From Branchiostoma floridae (Eukaryota; Chordata; Leptocardii; Amphioxiformes; Branchiostomatidae): a stretch of 64,000 nt of DNA. Shown piece by piece: positions 42,160 through 53,488 of this stretch. How positions within the stretch are numbered: position 1 is the first letter of the stretch; each line of letters starts with the position of its first letter. The DNA lies in the NCBI RefSeq assembly GCF_000003815.2, contig NC_049985.1:1515410-1579409 (forward strand), read 5' to 3'. The notes under the pieces are model-generated. The model was not told the origin of the DNA and did no database searches. It saw only the letters and a program-made list of their open reading frames with translations. Both the position numbers and the translations under genes were made by a program.

Positions 42160-44906
42160 TTTCTATACATGAAATGTGTTGCACCGTGATACATCTGGAA
42201 ATATGATTCTCCTTGTACGCTGAATTAATTGAAGCCACGTTCCCTATGAAACATATCTGAATACTCATGAATATTGTCCTGCACATCTATTTACAGTGTA
42301 CCATAATTTTTTTTATTTAGTACAATTGTCACACATGACCTTCAATTAAAATCAACACATGACCTTCAATTAAAATCAAACCTCCATGAAAACTTGGTGG
42401 GGACATTTTGTTAAAATAAGAGGAGCCATATCTACTAAAAATGTAGTGACTAAGATAGGATAAGTCCGACGAATCCCTCCTCTCAAGACCTTTCAGCATC
42501 CTAAATATTATGAAAAATCCTTAGCTATCATGTAAACAACAAGCAAGAAAACAACAAAATAACAAATCGACAACCCAACATAGTTGGAGGACGTCGAACA
42601 ATGTTGGTTTCACGAAATTACTTCCATCAACGCATACATTTATCAGATGCTGTAAAGCTTTTATCTTACATAAAGCGCACATGTCGTGTACTGTTTTCTT
42701 CTTTCATCCATAGTGCCACACCCTTACATGAAAAGGAGATAGAGAATTACTTCGGCCAGCAATAAGAGAAACTAATAATCAGTCGCTGCTCTCATGCTAG
42801 TGACTGATGTCGGCTTGCACAAAGCCTACTGGTCCGACATGTTTTATTGTCTGTTGATTCACAATTACAGCAAGCGCCAAAACACAAAAAAACAGACCAA
42901 CCTGTCCTCAGTTATTTTTCTAAGTCATTTCACAACATAAGAATAACAAAAATACTAACAACAAAAACGGGCTAGGGCGCATACAACAATGGCTATTGTT
43001 AACATTACTAATGTCGGCCTGTTCAAAGCGCCGGTACCCAACACATTTCTTTGTTTATTCTTAAGCATGCTTCTTCCCGTAATCTTAACTCGCCATTGCT
43101 TATCGATATCATTCAAAGAGCAGCTCCTCCTCTGCACCCAGTTCACTAATGCAGCAGACTGAGGTACAGTCCCCACAATGTGCGAGTGGAAAAGCACGTA
43201 GTAAAAGTAAGTGTTTACTTGTTTTGGCCAGCAAGAACAGAAACTAATCAGTCTCTGCTCTAATACTAATAACTGATGTCGGGCTGCTCAAAGCCAGTCC
43301 TGCATATTTCAGTTTATTCAGTTTCAGTTTATTTATTTTACCAGGAATACATCTCAGGTCAGCGTAGACCTGTTTTTCAGGCAATCCTGGGCACATGTGC
43401 ATACATAAAAACAACGCAATATCAATAGATAACAACATACTGTAAAAATAGCATTACTAAGCCATTAGGTGTAATTGGCGCCTAAATGTCCTGAAGTTCA
43501 TCATGCATGGATTTATATTTCCTGATGCCGCACCATTACAAACATAAACAGCACGGAAATAAAGGTGAAACTAACGCACCTTTTCTCCGTGGACTTTCCT
43601 CCGGATGAATCAGAATTTATCGTTAGCTGGCCGCCGCAAAGTTTGCCTCTCCCTGTGTTGGTCAGACTAATGTAGAGTTGTACTATGGAGGGCGAGCGGT
43701 AGTGCGCATGCGTCTGGGCATATTTCATTAGCGTCTGGGTTCCGAGCAGACGTCATCAGGAGCATGCGCAGTATGTGGTCTGCCAGATAGACACAAATGT
43801 TGTGGTTGTTGTTGTTTGTTTTCCAAAATATTGACGTCAACTTTATACCATAAAACACGCCTGAATCTGTTTATTAGCGTCTGGGTCTACATCAGACGAC
43901 ACATGCGCAGTTTATATATTGATATGTGCTTACGTGGTAAAGAGCTGTTAAAAGGGCCCGACGCTGCCTATCCAGACGTATTATGTAAGAAATGTTTTTC
44001 ATTCCTAGTAAAAGCATACCTATAAGGTGGAACTATAGATACATGTCTGGGATTCTCCACAAAACATGGGCTAGACATCTCAGACACCCCGACCTCGTAG
44101 AGACATGGAAGAGCATACCTGATCTACATGTGTAACTTAGTCATTGGGTTTGCTGGTACAAGATAGAGAGAAAAGGTTTGATTTGATTTCATTCGACTAG
44201 AAATAACAGAAAGTAATCTGTGGATTCTCTCATGTTAATAACTGATGTCGGCCTGCTCAAAGCGACATGTTTCTGTTAATTGTCTGTACATGTAACAAGC
44301 AGCACGAAAATAAAAGGAATCACCGACCTACCTTCGGCATGTTTATTTTCTTTATTGATGCCCGTAGGCTGTGCAGAAGATAACTGACAAACAGAATGTC
44401 TCTGTGTCTTCGAAGAATAGTTGGTAGAATACAGGATATAGGAGAATAATTTTTACACAACCAGCAGGTACTTACATTGCTTACGTTTCGATGTCTCTCT
44501 TTGAGAAGCTCTGACGAAGGTGTCTGAGAGACATCGAAACGTAAGCAATGCAAGTACCTACTGGTTGTGCAAAAAGAATTCTCCTATGTCGTCTCTGTGT
44601 CTTGTTCTCTCCATGTCAAATTTCATGTGTATTCTCTTTGTCACTTGTTGAAAGGCTTGTATATGGCCTTCTTCGAACAATATTGACCATTATAAAATAC
44701 TAATCGATATAAGCCCTACAGCGTCTGCTGTGGCTAAACAGTCCTATACGAGAAATGAGCTAGCCAGATCTTATAACCACAGACTAGTTGGACAGCCCTG
44801 GCTGTGCGTGCCGAACTGACGAATCAATCAATAAATAGCCCCGGGAAGAAGGTTCGCCTCGTCTCCGAGACAGAAATGAGGACCAGAAACACAGATAGTG
44901 TGTCAC
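42160..44906. other. LRRIG2 upstream region with decayed leader cassettes
   Basis: Contains repeated cassette text (AACAGAAACTAATCAGTC, GTCGGCCTGCTCAAAGC), CRE/NRF1-like boxes at about 43748-43770 (GACGTCAT...GCATGCGCA) and 43895-43910, and a large inverted repeat (44436-44586). Leader exons are too diverged to delimit. No coding gene is seen. Confidence 0.5.
44436..44586. repeat. large inverted repeat with hammerhead-like core
   Basis: Arms of about 60 bp around CACAACCAGCAGGTACTTAC and TTGCTTACGTTTCGATGTC pair with the right arm with few mismatches. Just before the right arm lies CTCTGACGAAGGTGTCTGAG, followed by AGACATCGAAAC. This resembles the CUGANGA-stem-GAAA core of hammerhead ribozymes found in some retroelements. 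Confidence 0.65.
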
Positions 44907-44912
44907 GATTGC

Positions 44913-44918
44913 TTTATT
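44913..44918 (-). terminator. polyadenylation signal of LRRIG3
   Basis: AATAAA in the shared LRRIG 3' block, about 1.8 kb after the LRRIG3 stop. Confidence 0.65.
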
Positions 44919-45215
44919 TCGAGAGTATCTCAGTGAATGTTCTTTAATCACTGCTATGCAACTGACATCCTTTGAATTTGAAGATAGCAAAGTAAATACT
45001 AGAGTGTGCAACATATTAAAGTAGACAAATATAAATAGAAAGTCGAACACAATTAATCAGATTTGCTTGGCAAACGCTAGCGTTGTAGATGCAGAAACAT
45101 GAACATCAGGTTCCTGATATGAATACGTAGTTACAAATATTTTTTCTTGAATCAATACATCATGGTTTCTCTAAATGCCGTTAAGTGAACTAATAGGTGC
45201 AATAAAGGTAGCTTT

Positions 45216-45283
45216 ATGGGAGTATTTATGAACAATTGTTGTTGGATGTTACTAAGTTAGTAATTGTTCATAAATACTCCCAT
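45216..45283. repeat. perfect inverted repeat, about 22-bp arms
   Basis: Left arm ATGGGAGTATTTATGAACAA and right arm TTGTTCATAAATACTCCCAT. Paralogous 3' regions at 53.77 and 62.09 kb contain only the right-arm sequence. Confidence 0.9.
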
Positions 45284-45289
45284 ACGCCT

Positions 45290-45364
45290 CCTTTACATCC
45301 TCACATCTCTAGGCCCTCGCTCAACCGCTCAGGCTCAGGGCCTAGAGATGTGAGGATGTAAAGG
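45290..45364. repeat. perfect inverted repeat, 28-bp arms
   Basis: Arms 45290-45317 and 45337-45364 (CCTTTACATCCTCACATCTC... against its exact complement) with a 19-nt loop. The LRRIG2 copy at about 37853-37895 has a single arm. Confidence 0.95.
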
Positions 45365-46546
45365 ATATATATGTATATATATATATATATTCATACACGA
45401 TTAAGATCTACTTTATTCATTAATAACATTGAAAAGGTACCCTTATCACGAAATGATTTTTTTTTGCTTTTTGGTTTTGATTGACATCAATTTTTCTCTT
45501 GTAGGAAATGTTAAGTCATCCGACCTATATATCGTCAAAACACTACAGATGGTCATTAAGTCCCTCTACTTTCGCTTTTTTTACTTTAAATTTTTTCTAC
45601 AATTCTCAAATATTTTTCTACTTTTCAAGTTACGACTATTTCACTGCAAAGGCATGGGTGTCTTCATGAACTAGTTCGAGAAACAGCTACTTCATTTGTT
45701 AAAGGTTTTTCCAGCATGTTACATTGACAGTTGCCTATATGGCTCAAGATTGCTGCGCTACTCTGTAACCCCCTAATCAGTTTCAAATCACCCTTACATG
45801 CTCTGCCGGCTCTTGGAACTTGAATGTTACTTTTACAGAAAGTTCATAAATATGTTGAATAAGGATCTTGAAAAATATGTCAGCATGTTGATCAGATTTG
45901 CACAGAAATCACAAGATTGGAGACGTTACATACAGGGATATAAAGAACAAGATCCTAAACAGATACATCAGAAACGAAGATTTCATCTATTTGAAACCAA
46001 CTTCCAGAAAGTAAAGGAATAGATATAAAAATTGTCCCACATAGATTAATGAAATCACAAAACAACTGTCTTTGTACAAAACGTTATGGGGTCAGTTTTG
46101 ACCCCATACTATAATCTACGTCGAAAAAAAGGTACGGTGGTTTGAGGGTTAAAAAAGTTCATAAGTATGGATCTTGACAAATATGTTGATCAGATTTGAA
46201 CAGAAAACCCATGATTGGCGACGTCAGATACAGGGATATCAAAAACAAGATCCTAAACAGAGCCATTAGAAACTAGATACAGATGAACCATCTTTACCTC
46301 AATATTTCGAATCTTAAATCTCTTTGAAACAAAGTCAAACATTACTCTGAGGAATGTACATCTCGTAATCATACTTCAACGATAATTTCTACGTACTGTC
46401 ACATGTAGTTGGGGTTTTAGATCTTCAAATTCAAGATACATTCTTCATGATTACTTCAGGTAGTACAGTAAAGTCTACACACACACACGCACACACACAT
46501 ACAAACACTAACACACACACACACACACGCACACACACATACAAAC

Positions 46547-46579
<33 letters not shown>

Positions 46580-46688
46580 AACACACACACACAAACACAC
46601 ACACACACACACACACACAAATACACTTACACACACACGCACAAACACACCTTCTGACACACATACACGTACATACATGCACCGTGAT
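45365..46688 (-). other. LRRIG3 3' UTR
   Basis: AT-rich sequence paralogous to 38.05-39.6 kb. It contains the hairpin at 46086-46107 and the CA tract at 46472-46650 next to the stop codon. No gene is seen. Confidence 0.6.
46472..46650. repeat. CA microsatellite after the LRRIG3 stop codon
   Basis: About 180 bp of (CA)n with CG and AA interruptions. Long Cys/Val-rich frames across it are artefacts. Confidence 0.95.
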
Positions 46689-49439
46689 TTAGTCGTTATC
46701 ATTATTCTCATAGATCAAACAAGAAGCAGTAGCTGCTGTTTTCTCATCACCTGCCTCATAGATATTATGAGAAGCCTGAGACTCTGGTTTCTCATTATCA
46801 TTCTTGTAAATAGAGTCAGATGCAGAAGATCCTGCTTTCTGACCGTCATTCCCGTGAATGATTTCAGAACCAGGAGACTCTGGTTTCTCATTGTCAGTCT
46901 TGTAGATGGATTGAGATGCAGCAGACTGTGCTTTATCGTCTTCATGGCCATAAATAACCTGAGAAGAAGCATATAGCACCGCCTCGTCCTTAACGGTATT
47001 CTCGGTGACAAGAGAAGTTTCATGGTCTGTTTTCTTCACATGGATGTTCTCATGGCTGGAATCAGAAGTAGCAGCTGCTGCTTTCTCATGGTCGTCAGGA
47101 CCTATGTAATGAGATGTAGAAGCTACTGCTTCTTTTTTAGGTATAGAAATGAGCTTCTCATCATCCAAGTCAGACATACCCTTCCCATACACGATGTTTA
47201 CTAGTTCATGAACTGTCATTGACTTTGAGACAGTTTTTAGTGCACATGCTGATTCTTCTTTTAAACTTACCGGACCTCTAAGAGGGCAAGCCTGGTCTTC
47301 ACCATACACTATGTTTACTAGTTCATGGACTGTCACTGGCTTTTGGGCCGACGCTGCTTTTGATGCAGATTCTACTGATTCCTCTTTTGAATCTATAACA
47401 CCTTTAGGAGGCCCAGCGATGGCTACGAGAGATTCGGGGTCCTCATATACGTTCTCAGGTATGTCGGCCTCTTCTGTACCTGCAGTACTGCTGGTTATCT
47501 CTGACCTGCGCATGCCCTGACCTCCTGAGCTATTGAGCGACGTGCTGACCATGTCGTCTGTGGGGGGATCAATTTTTGGTGCTGATGGTGCTTGGGCTTT
47601 TTTCTTCCTTTGCGACCGCCAAAGTGCAAATGCAAGAGCAACAGAAATCATTATGACTCCGCCGACAGTGGCAAGACCGATAGCAGGGGGCAGAGGAAAT
47701 TTTGTTGGATCGCCTTCTGAATGGCTAAGTGGAGGTGAAGTTAAATCATGATCATATGTGGCGGTTTGGACATCAACAAACATTGTGGCCGATGTTGAGC
47801 CGACAGGATTTGTTGCAATACAGATGTACTGACCAGCATCTGCTGCAGTAATATTAGTTATGGTGATGGTACCATTCACTCCCACAGTCACTCTTCCACC
47901 TGACTCAGCACTTCCAATCAGTCCAGATGGGAGAGTGACTAGGATGTTTGGAGGGGGCATTCCTGAAGCTTCGCAGACCAAATACAGAGCCTCCCCTTGT
48001 GTCAGTGTACTATTGCTTAACTTAAACCTCACAATCGTTGGCTTTTTGGACATCATGCCGCCAGACTGTGCAGCGCCAGTGGATACGCCCGACATGACTG
48101 ATGTTATAGTTTCTGTCTCAACAGACAGTCTGTCAGATGTCGTTAGCCTTTTGAACATCACACCGTCAGTGTGTGCGACATATGTTACAGCTATGACATC
48201 AGAGGTCTCCGCAAGGTCAGTGGATACGACAGACATGGCCGATGTTGGGATTTCTACCACCACAAATAGGTTAACATATGCAAAGCCAACTAGATTTCTC
48301 GCAGTACAGATGTACTTACCAGAATCAGCTGCAGTAACATTAGTTACGATGAAAGTACCGTTCACTCCCACAGTCACTCTCCCTCCTGACTCAACAGTAG
48401 CATTCAGTCCAGATGGGAGGGTGACTGTGATGTCTGGTGTAGGGATACCTGAAGCTGCACAGACCAAATGAAGAGTTTCTCCCGGCACCAGTCTGTTGCC
48501 ATTGATGTTTTCAAAACTCACAATCTTTGGTTTTTTACAGATTAGATTGTTTGGATCAATTTCGTCTAGTTTTCTCCCGTGGAGGTTGCTAGGTTTTTGA
48601 CAAGTTATTTTGTTATTGAATTTAAAGGTTTTCTTGACATCTACCATCCTACAATCGCAATTCCATGGGTTTTCATCCAGGCGTAACGTTTTAAGATTAG
48701 TTAGATTTGAGAGTGCCCCAGGTTGAATGTCACGTAATTGATTACTTGATAGCTCCAAAACATGAAGTCTGGGCAAATCTGAAAATGTGCCAGTCTTGAA
48801 ATCAGTTATTTGGTTGTTGTGCAGCGACAAATGCTTGAGACGTCGTTTATTTGTGAATGTACCTGGAAGGACTGTAGTTAGGTTGTTGGAGGTTAGGAAC
48901 AAACCAGTAAGCCCCGTTAGATTCCGGAATGTACCGAGCGGAATTTCAGTTATTTTGTTGTTACCTAGGTTCAGAGATCTTAGCCTTGATAAACATGAAA
49001 ATATACCAGGTAAACATGAAAATGTACCAGGGTCAATGTTGGTTATCTTGTTGCCGTTCAGGTACAGCTCTTGGAGCCCAAATACAAGTGAAAATGCACC
49101 AGACTCAATGTAAGTTATTTTGTTATTTGATAGGTGCAACTTTTGGAGATGGTCCGAACTGAACGCCTTCTTGGGGACTTTCGAAATATTATTATTATTA
49201 ACATTTAACTCCTTCAACTTTGAGTACATTGAGAATCCATGTCTTCTTAAGTTTGTGATAGAATTGTGGGACAGCTTAAGGCTGGTGATGGTTCTAGGCA
49301 GGCTCAGAGGAACACGGGAGTAGCCCCTACCGACGCAATTGCAGACTGATGGACAGCTGCTGCCGCAGAGTCGGGTCTGTCCAGCTTCCCGCAAAATGAT
49401 GATCAGAAGGACCAGGAGTGTCGCCAGCTTGTTCGCCAT
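46689..49439 (-). CDS. LRRIG3: LRR-Ig transmembrane receptor, 916 aa
   Basis: Single coding exon; signal peptide 1-22 (MANKLATLLVLLIIILREAG); LRRNT 24-36 (CGSSCPSVCNC); nine to ten LRRs 48-255, one of them with a short insertion repeating FSCL (140-149); LRRCT 257-301 (NPWNCDC). Ig1 has C327-C378 and Ig2 C489-C540. A Thr/Ser-rich spacer of about 70 residues separates the Ig domains. The membrane helix is about 585-608, followed by RSQRKKK. The tail repeats TVHELVNIVYG twice (702-712 and 741-751) and ends in an array of IY-x-x-D segments every 15-17 residues (Y829 onward). CTTAG directly precedes the GAAATG start, so a spliced 5' UTR is likely. Surface recognition with tyrosine signalling is inferred. 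Confidence 0.88.
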   Translation of the reverse strand: MANKLATLLVLLIIILREAGQTRLCGSSCPSVCNCVGRGYSRVPLSLPRTITSLKLSHNSITNLRRHGFSMYSKLKELNVNNNNISKVPKKAFSSDHLQKLHLSNNKITYIESGAFSLVFGLQELYLNGNKITNIDPGTFSCLPGIFSCLSRLRSLNLGNNKITEIPLGTFRNLTGLTGLFLTSNNLTTVLPGTFTNKRRLKHLSLHNNQITDFKTGTFSDLPRLHVLELSSNQLRDIQPGALSNLTNLKTLRLDENPWNCDCRMVDVKKTFKFNNKITCQKPSNLHGRKLDEIDPNNLICKKPKIVSFENINGNRLVPGETLHLVCAASGIPTPDITVTLPSGLNATVESGGRVTVGVNGTFIVTNVTAADSGKYICTARNLVGFAYVNLFVVVEIPTSAMSVVSTDLAETSDVIAVTYVAHTDGVMFKRLTTSDRLSVETETITSVMSGVSTGAAQSGGMMSKKPTIVRFKLSNSTLTQGEALYLVCEASGMPPPNILVTLPSGLIGSAESGGRVTVGVNGTITITNITAADAGQYICIATNPVGSTSATMFVDVQTATYDHDLTSPPLSHSEGDPTKFPLPPAIGLATVGGVIMISVALAFALWRSQRKKKAQAPSAPKIDPPTDDMVSTSLNSSGGQGMRRSEITSSTAGTEEADIPENVYEDPESLVAIAGPPKGVIDSKEESVESASKAASAQKPVTVHELVNIVYGEDQACPLRGPVSLKEESACALKTVSKSMTVHELVNIVYGKGMSDLDDEKLISIPKKEAVASTSHYIGPDDHEKAAAATSDSSHENIHVKKTDHETSLVTENTVKDEAVLYASSQVIYGHEDDKAQSAASQSIYKTDNEKPESPGSEIIHGNDGQKAGSSASDSIYKNDNEKPESQASHNIYEAGDEKTAATASCLIYENNDND

Positions 49440-50645
49440 TTCCTAAGTATCAACATGAGTTACATCGTAATACAAATATCATATAGTTATCTTGCAACTA
49501 ACGGTGAACAAATTGCCAGCTTTTTTGCCCTTCAAGCTACACTGCAATACAATGGGAACAAGAGTTCGGAGACCTCGTACCTCCGTGAGTTTTTTGTAAA
49601 TTGTTTCATCTCCCCTCTTTGTTCATAGAAATCAGCATTATCAGCATAATCCATGTTAATTGATGGTCAGTGCTACCAAAATTGCATATACAGTGAAAGC
49701 CAGTTAATTGCACATCGGATTAACGCACATTCCTGTTAACTGAACGGAATCCCAAAATCCCAAACTGGCGCGGTCCAGCTAGATAGCTTCGCATTATTGC
49801 GCCAGCCGGATAATCACGAGATTTACTGGCAAATAGGCCGTGCAAGTATTGTATGTGTGAAAGTCCAAAAATTAGGAATAAATCCATTATATTGAAGCCA
49901 GAAGGCCGACATTCGCAGCAAATCAACATCCGCCATACACCTACCCACCACATCTAAATCAACACCACAGCAAGTCCAGATACAAAAATATGACACAAAA
50001 CGTATTGCTGCAGTACCAAGGTCAACCAACAGGTGGCGCAAAAACCACCTGCACCATCACCATCCCCACACCTACCCACCCACCGAAAACTATTGCAAAC
50101 ATTCCATCGCTTCTTGAGATGTACACCACATAACCTCCGTAGTGAATAAAAAAATATGTCAACAATACCGCTATCTTCAAGGAAGTAACAACGTAACATC
50201 GTTGGAGAACATAGAACTGTTGGGTGGGGAACTGAAGAAAACATTGCCACCAATGCATACATATTTCAGAATCCAGTAGAGCTTTCATCCCACATAAGCC
50301 ACACCTGTTGTGTACAGGAGACTATTTCTTTTACAGTGCCGCACCCTTACTCTCCTTAGGTTGGACACAGCAAAAAAATGTCAAAATAGAAAGCCCGATA
50401 AAAACGACTAAAAAAACGTTGAAAAAACAGCCGGAGCCTAACCTCTGCTTGGAGAGTACCGCACCCTTACATCATGCAATAGGTTTACTTTACTTCACAA
50501 TTACTATGGCCAGCAATAACAGAAAATAATCAGTCGCTGATCTGAGCTTAGTTATTGATGCCGGCCTGCTCAAAACCGGGCCGACATATTTTCTTCTTTT
50601 TTTCTTCTCGGTTCCTACAAAGACCAAAATAAACATCAGACCAAC

Positions 50646-50733
50646 CTGTCTTCGGCAATTTTCCTTCGGTAGATTCTTTGTGACACTTCAGCACAGATCA
50701 TTGGACACGAACTCCCCTAAGTCCTGGTCGTAC
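50646..50733 (-). promoter_or_regulatory. putative non-coding leader exon, cassette 1 of LRRIG3
   Basis: 88 nt between TATTACAG and |GTTGGTCTG on the minus strand, with GTGTCCAATGATCTGTGCTG inside. No start codon leads into a long frame. Confidence 0.5.
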
Positions 50734-51466
50734 CTGTAATACAACGAAAACAAATTTAACTTCACGCAGACAAACCTTATGCAAGCTTTCCACTATGGAT
50801 TTTGATGTTAACAATGCATTGCTATCAAATTATCAAAAAATAAGAGCAGCTTCCATCTCTATTCCTGGTGCACACTAATATAGCAGACAGAGAATCAGCC
50901 CCCAGAATGTGCGAACACGCCTGGACCTGTTTATTAGCGTCTGGGTCTAGACCAGACGACACATGCGCAGTGTGTAGATTGATATGCGTTTACGAGGTAA
51001 TCAACTGTTAAAAGAGCCCGACGCTGCCTACCCAGACGTATTATGCAAGAAATAATTTTCATTCTTGTAAAAGCATACTATAGATACATGTATAACATTC
51101 TTCTCAAACGTGAGCTAGACATCTCAGACACCCCTTATTTTAAAACCATCCAACTCAATTTTTAATTATTGTAATTATTGCCACCGGTGCATAACGTTAC
51201 ATTTATCATAAGCTGTAAAGCTCGTACACAGATAAAGTAGACCTGTCATGTGCTATTATTCCTTTCTTTCCCCACAGTACCACGCCCTTACATCAAAAGC
51301 AGACATAGAATTACTTCGGCCAGCAATAACAGAAAGTAATCAGCCGCTGTTCTATAGATCTAGTGCTGATAACTGATATCGGCTTGCACAAAGCCAGCCC
51401 GGCATATTTTTGTGTCTATTGATCCATAATTACATCTAGCGCCCAAACAAAATATAACAGACCAAC

Positions 51467-51555
51467 CTGTTTTCAGCAATCTTCCTTCAGTAAGGTTCTT
51501 CGTGACAGTTCAGTACAGATCATCGGACACAAACTCTCCTATATCCTGGTTTAAC
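51467..51555 (-). promoter_or_regulatory. putative non-coding leader exon, cassette 2 of LRRIG3
   Basis: 89 nt with the same acceptor (TATTACAG) and donor (ACAG|GTTGGTCTG). The related box GACGTCACATGCGCATGCGC (51792-51811) lies about 240 bp upstream. It contains the 12-bp palindrome TGCGCATGCGCA at 51801-51812, an NRF1-type site. Confidence 0.5.
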
Positions 51556-51940
51556 CTGTAATACAACGAAGTCAAATTCAACTTTTAGGCAGACCAACCT
51601 TTACAATCTTTCTGTTGGGGATTGAATCTTAACAATCCAATGCTATCAAACTATAAAGCAAAACAAGTCTTAGAGCAGTTTCATTCTCTGTACCCGATCC
51701 ACACTAATGTAGGAGGCAGAGATACGGTCCCACGATGTGTGAGTGGAAAGAACACGCCTGGATCTGTTTATTAGCGTCTGTGTCTAGACCAGACGTCACA
51801 TGCGCATGCGCAGTTTATAGATTGTTATGTGTTTACGTGGTAATCAACTGTTAAAAGGACCCGACGCTGCCTCTCTTGAATTTTCTTGTCTATTGATCCA
51901 TAATTACAGCAAGCTCCGAAACAAAGTATAACAGACCAAC

Positions 51941-52020
51941 CTGTTTTCAGTAGTCTTCCTCCCGTGTGTCTCTTTGTGACAGTTCAGCACTGATCATCGG
52001 ACGCAAACTCCTGGGCGTAC
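51941..52020 (-). promoter_or_regulatory. putative non-coding leader exon, cassette 3 of LRRIG3
   Basis: 80 nt with GATTACAG acceptor and AACAG|GTTGGTCTG donor. Confidence 0.5.
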
Positions 52021-52390
52021 CTGTAATCGAACAACGAAGTCAAATTCAACTCATAGCCAGACCAACCTTTTGTGATCATTCTCTTGTGGATTTTAATCTG
52101 AAAAATGCAATGATAGATTATCAAAAACAGGAGCAGTTCCCTTCTCTGTCCCTGATCCACACTAATATAGCAGACAGAGATACGGTCCCCACGATGTGCG
52201 TGTGGAAAAAACACGCCTGGATCTGTTTATTAGCGTCTGGGTCTACATCGGACGACACATAGATTGATACATGGTGCTTACGTTGGAAACAACTGCTAAA
52301 AGGGCCCGACGCTGCCTATCTTGAATTTTCTTGTCTAGTGATAATTACAGCAAGCTCCCAAACAAAATAAAACCAACCAATTAAAGCAAC

Positions 52391-52470
52391 CTGTCTTTAG
52401 TAGTCGTCCTTCCGAAAGTTTTTTCGTGACAGTTTAGCACTGATCATCAGACACAAACTCGTGCTCGTAG
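52391..52470 (-). promoter_or_regulatory. putative non-coding leader exon, cassette 4 of LRRIG3
   Basis: 80 nt with GTTACAG acceptor; the donor is GACAG|GTTGCTTTA, diverged from the usual GTTGGTCTG. Confidence 0.4.
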
Positions 52471-53482
52471 CTGTAACACAACGAAGTCAAATTCAACTTA
52501 TAGGCAGACCAACCTTTTGCAAACTTTCTCCGGTGGATTTAATCTTAAGTTGAATTATAAAAGTTAATTATCAAGTTAAATTATAGAATTAACAACATCA
52601 GTTCCCTTCTCTGTACCTGTTTCACATAAAGCAGACAGAAGCACGATCTCCACAATGTGCGAGCGGAAAAACACGCCTGGATCTGTTTATTAGCGTTTAG
52701 TAGCGCAGTTTATGGATTGATATGTGTTTACGTGGTAAACAACTGTTAAAAGGACCCGACGCTGGCTATCCAGACGTATTATGTAAGAAGTGTTTTGGAT
52801 TCCTAGTAAAAGCATACCTGAACAGTGACGCTATGGATACCTGTATGGCATTCTTCAAAAAACATGGGCTAGACATCTCAGACACTCCGAACTCGTAGAG
52901 ACATAGAAGACCATACCTGATCTACATGTATGCCTTAGTCATTGGGTTTGCTGGTACAAGATAGAGAGAAATGGTTTGATTTGATTCGCTTCAAATAGAA
53001 ATAACAGAAAGTAATCTGTGGATTCTCTTATGTTGATAACTGATGTCGGCCTGCTCAAAGAGACATGCTTCTGTTAATTGTCTGTACATGTAACAAGCAG
53101 CACGAAAATAAAAGAAACCACCGACCTACCTTCGGTATGTTTATTTTCTTTATTGATGTCAGTAGGCTGTGTAGAAGATAACAGACCAAGAGAATGTGTC
53201 TTGTTCTCTCCATGTCAAATGCCATGTGTATTCTCTTTGTCTCCCTCTGCAAGGCTTGTATATGGCCTTCTTCGGACAATATTGACCATGGTAAAGTTCT
53301 AATTGATATAAGCCCTACAGCGTGGCTAATCAGTCCTATACGAGAAATAAGCTGGCCATGGCATTTCTTATACCTACAGACTGCTGAATGGACAAAGCAA
53401 TAAATTATTACCCCTGAGAAGGTTCACCTCGTCTCCGAGACAGAAATGAGGACCAGAAACACTGATAGTGTGTCAAGATTGC

Positions 53483-53488
53483 TTTATT
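53483..53488 (-). terminator. polyadenylation signal of LRRIG4
   Basis: AATAAA in the shared LRRIG 3' block, 1.07 kb after the LRRIG4 stop. Confidence 0.65.

Larger units (their letters stand above)
49440..53482 (-). promoter_or_regulatory. LRRIG3 upstream region: tandem leader cassettes
   Basis: About 4 kb without coding genes, almost identical to 57298-61796. After 1.1 kb of unique sequence it holds repeated cassettes of about 400-450 bp, each with a GACGTCAC/GCATGCGCA box, CCTGGATCTGTTTATTAGCG text and a short segment bounded by splice signals. Short frames here (for example at 49720-50288) are copied in both duplicates but have no recognisable domain. Confidence 0.6.

Noticed and set aside
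46431-46711. Cys/Val-rich and Thr/His-rich frames over the CA tracts
   Set aside because: Any frame over (CA)n is open; composition only.
49720-50288. Small frames duplicated exactly at 57584-58152
   Set aside because: Their identity is explained by the recent segmental duplication. They show no domain, signal peptide or codon bias.
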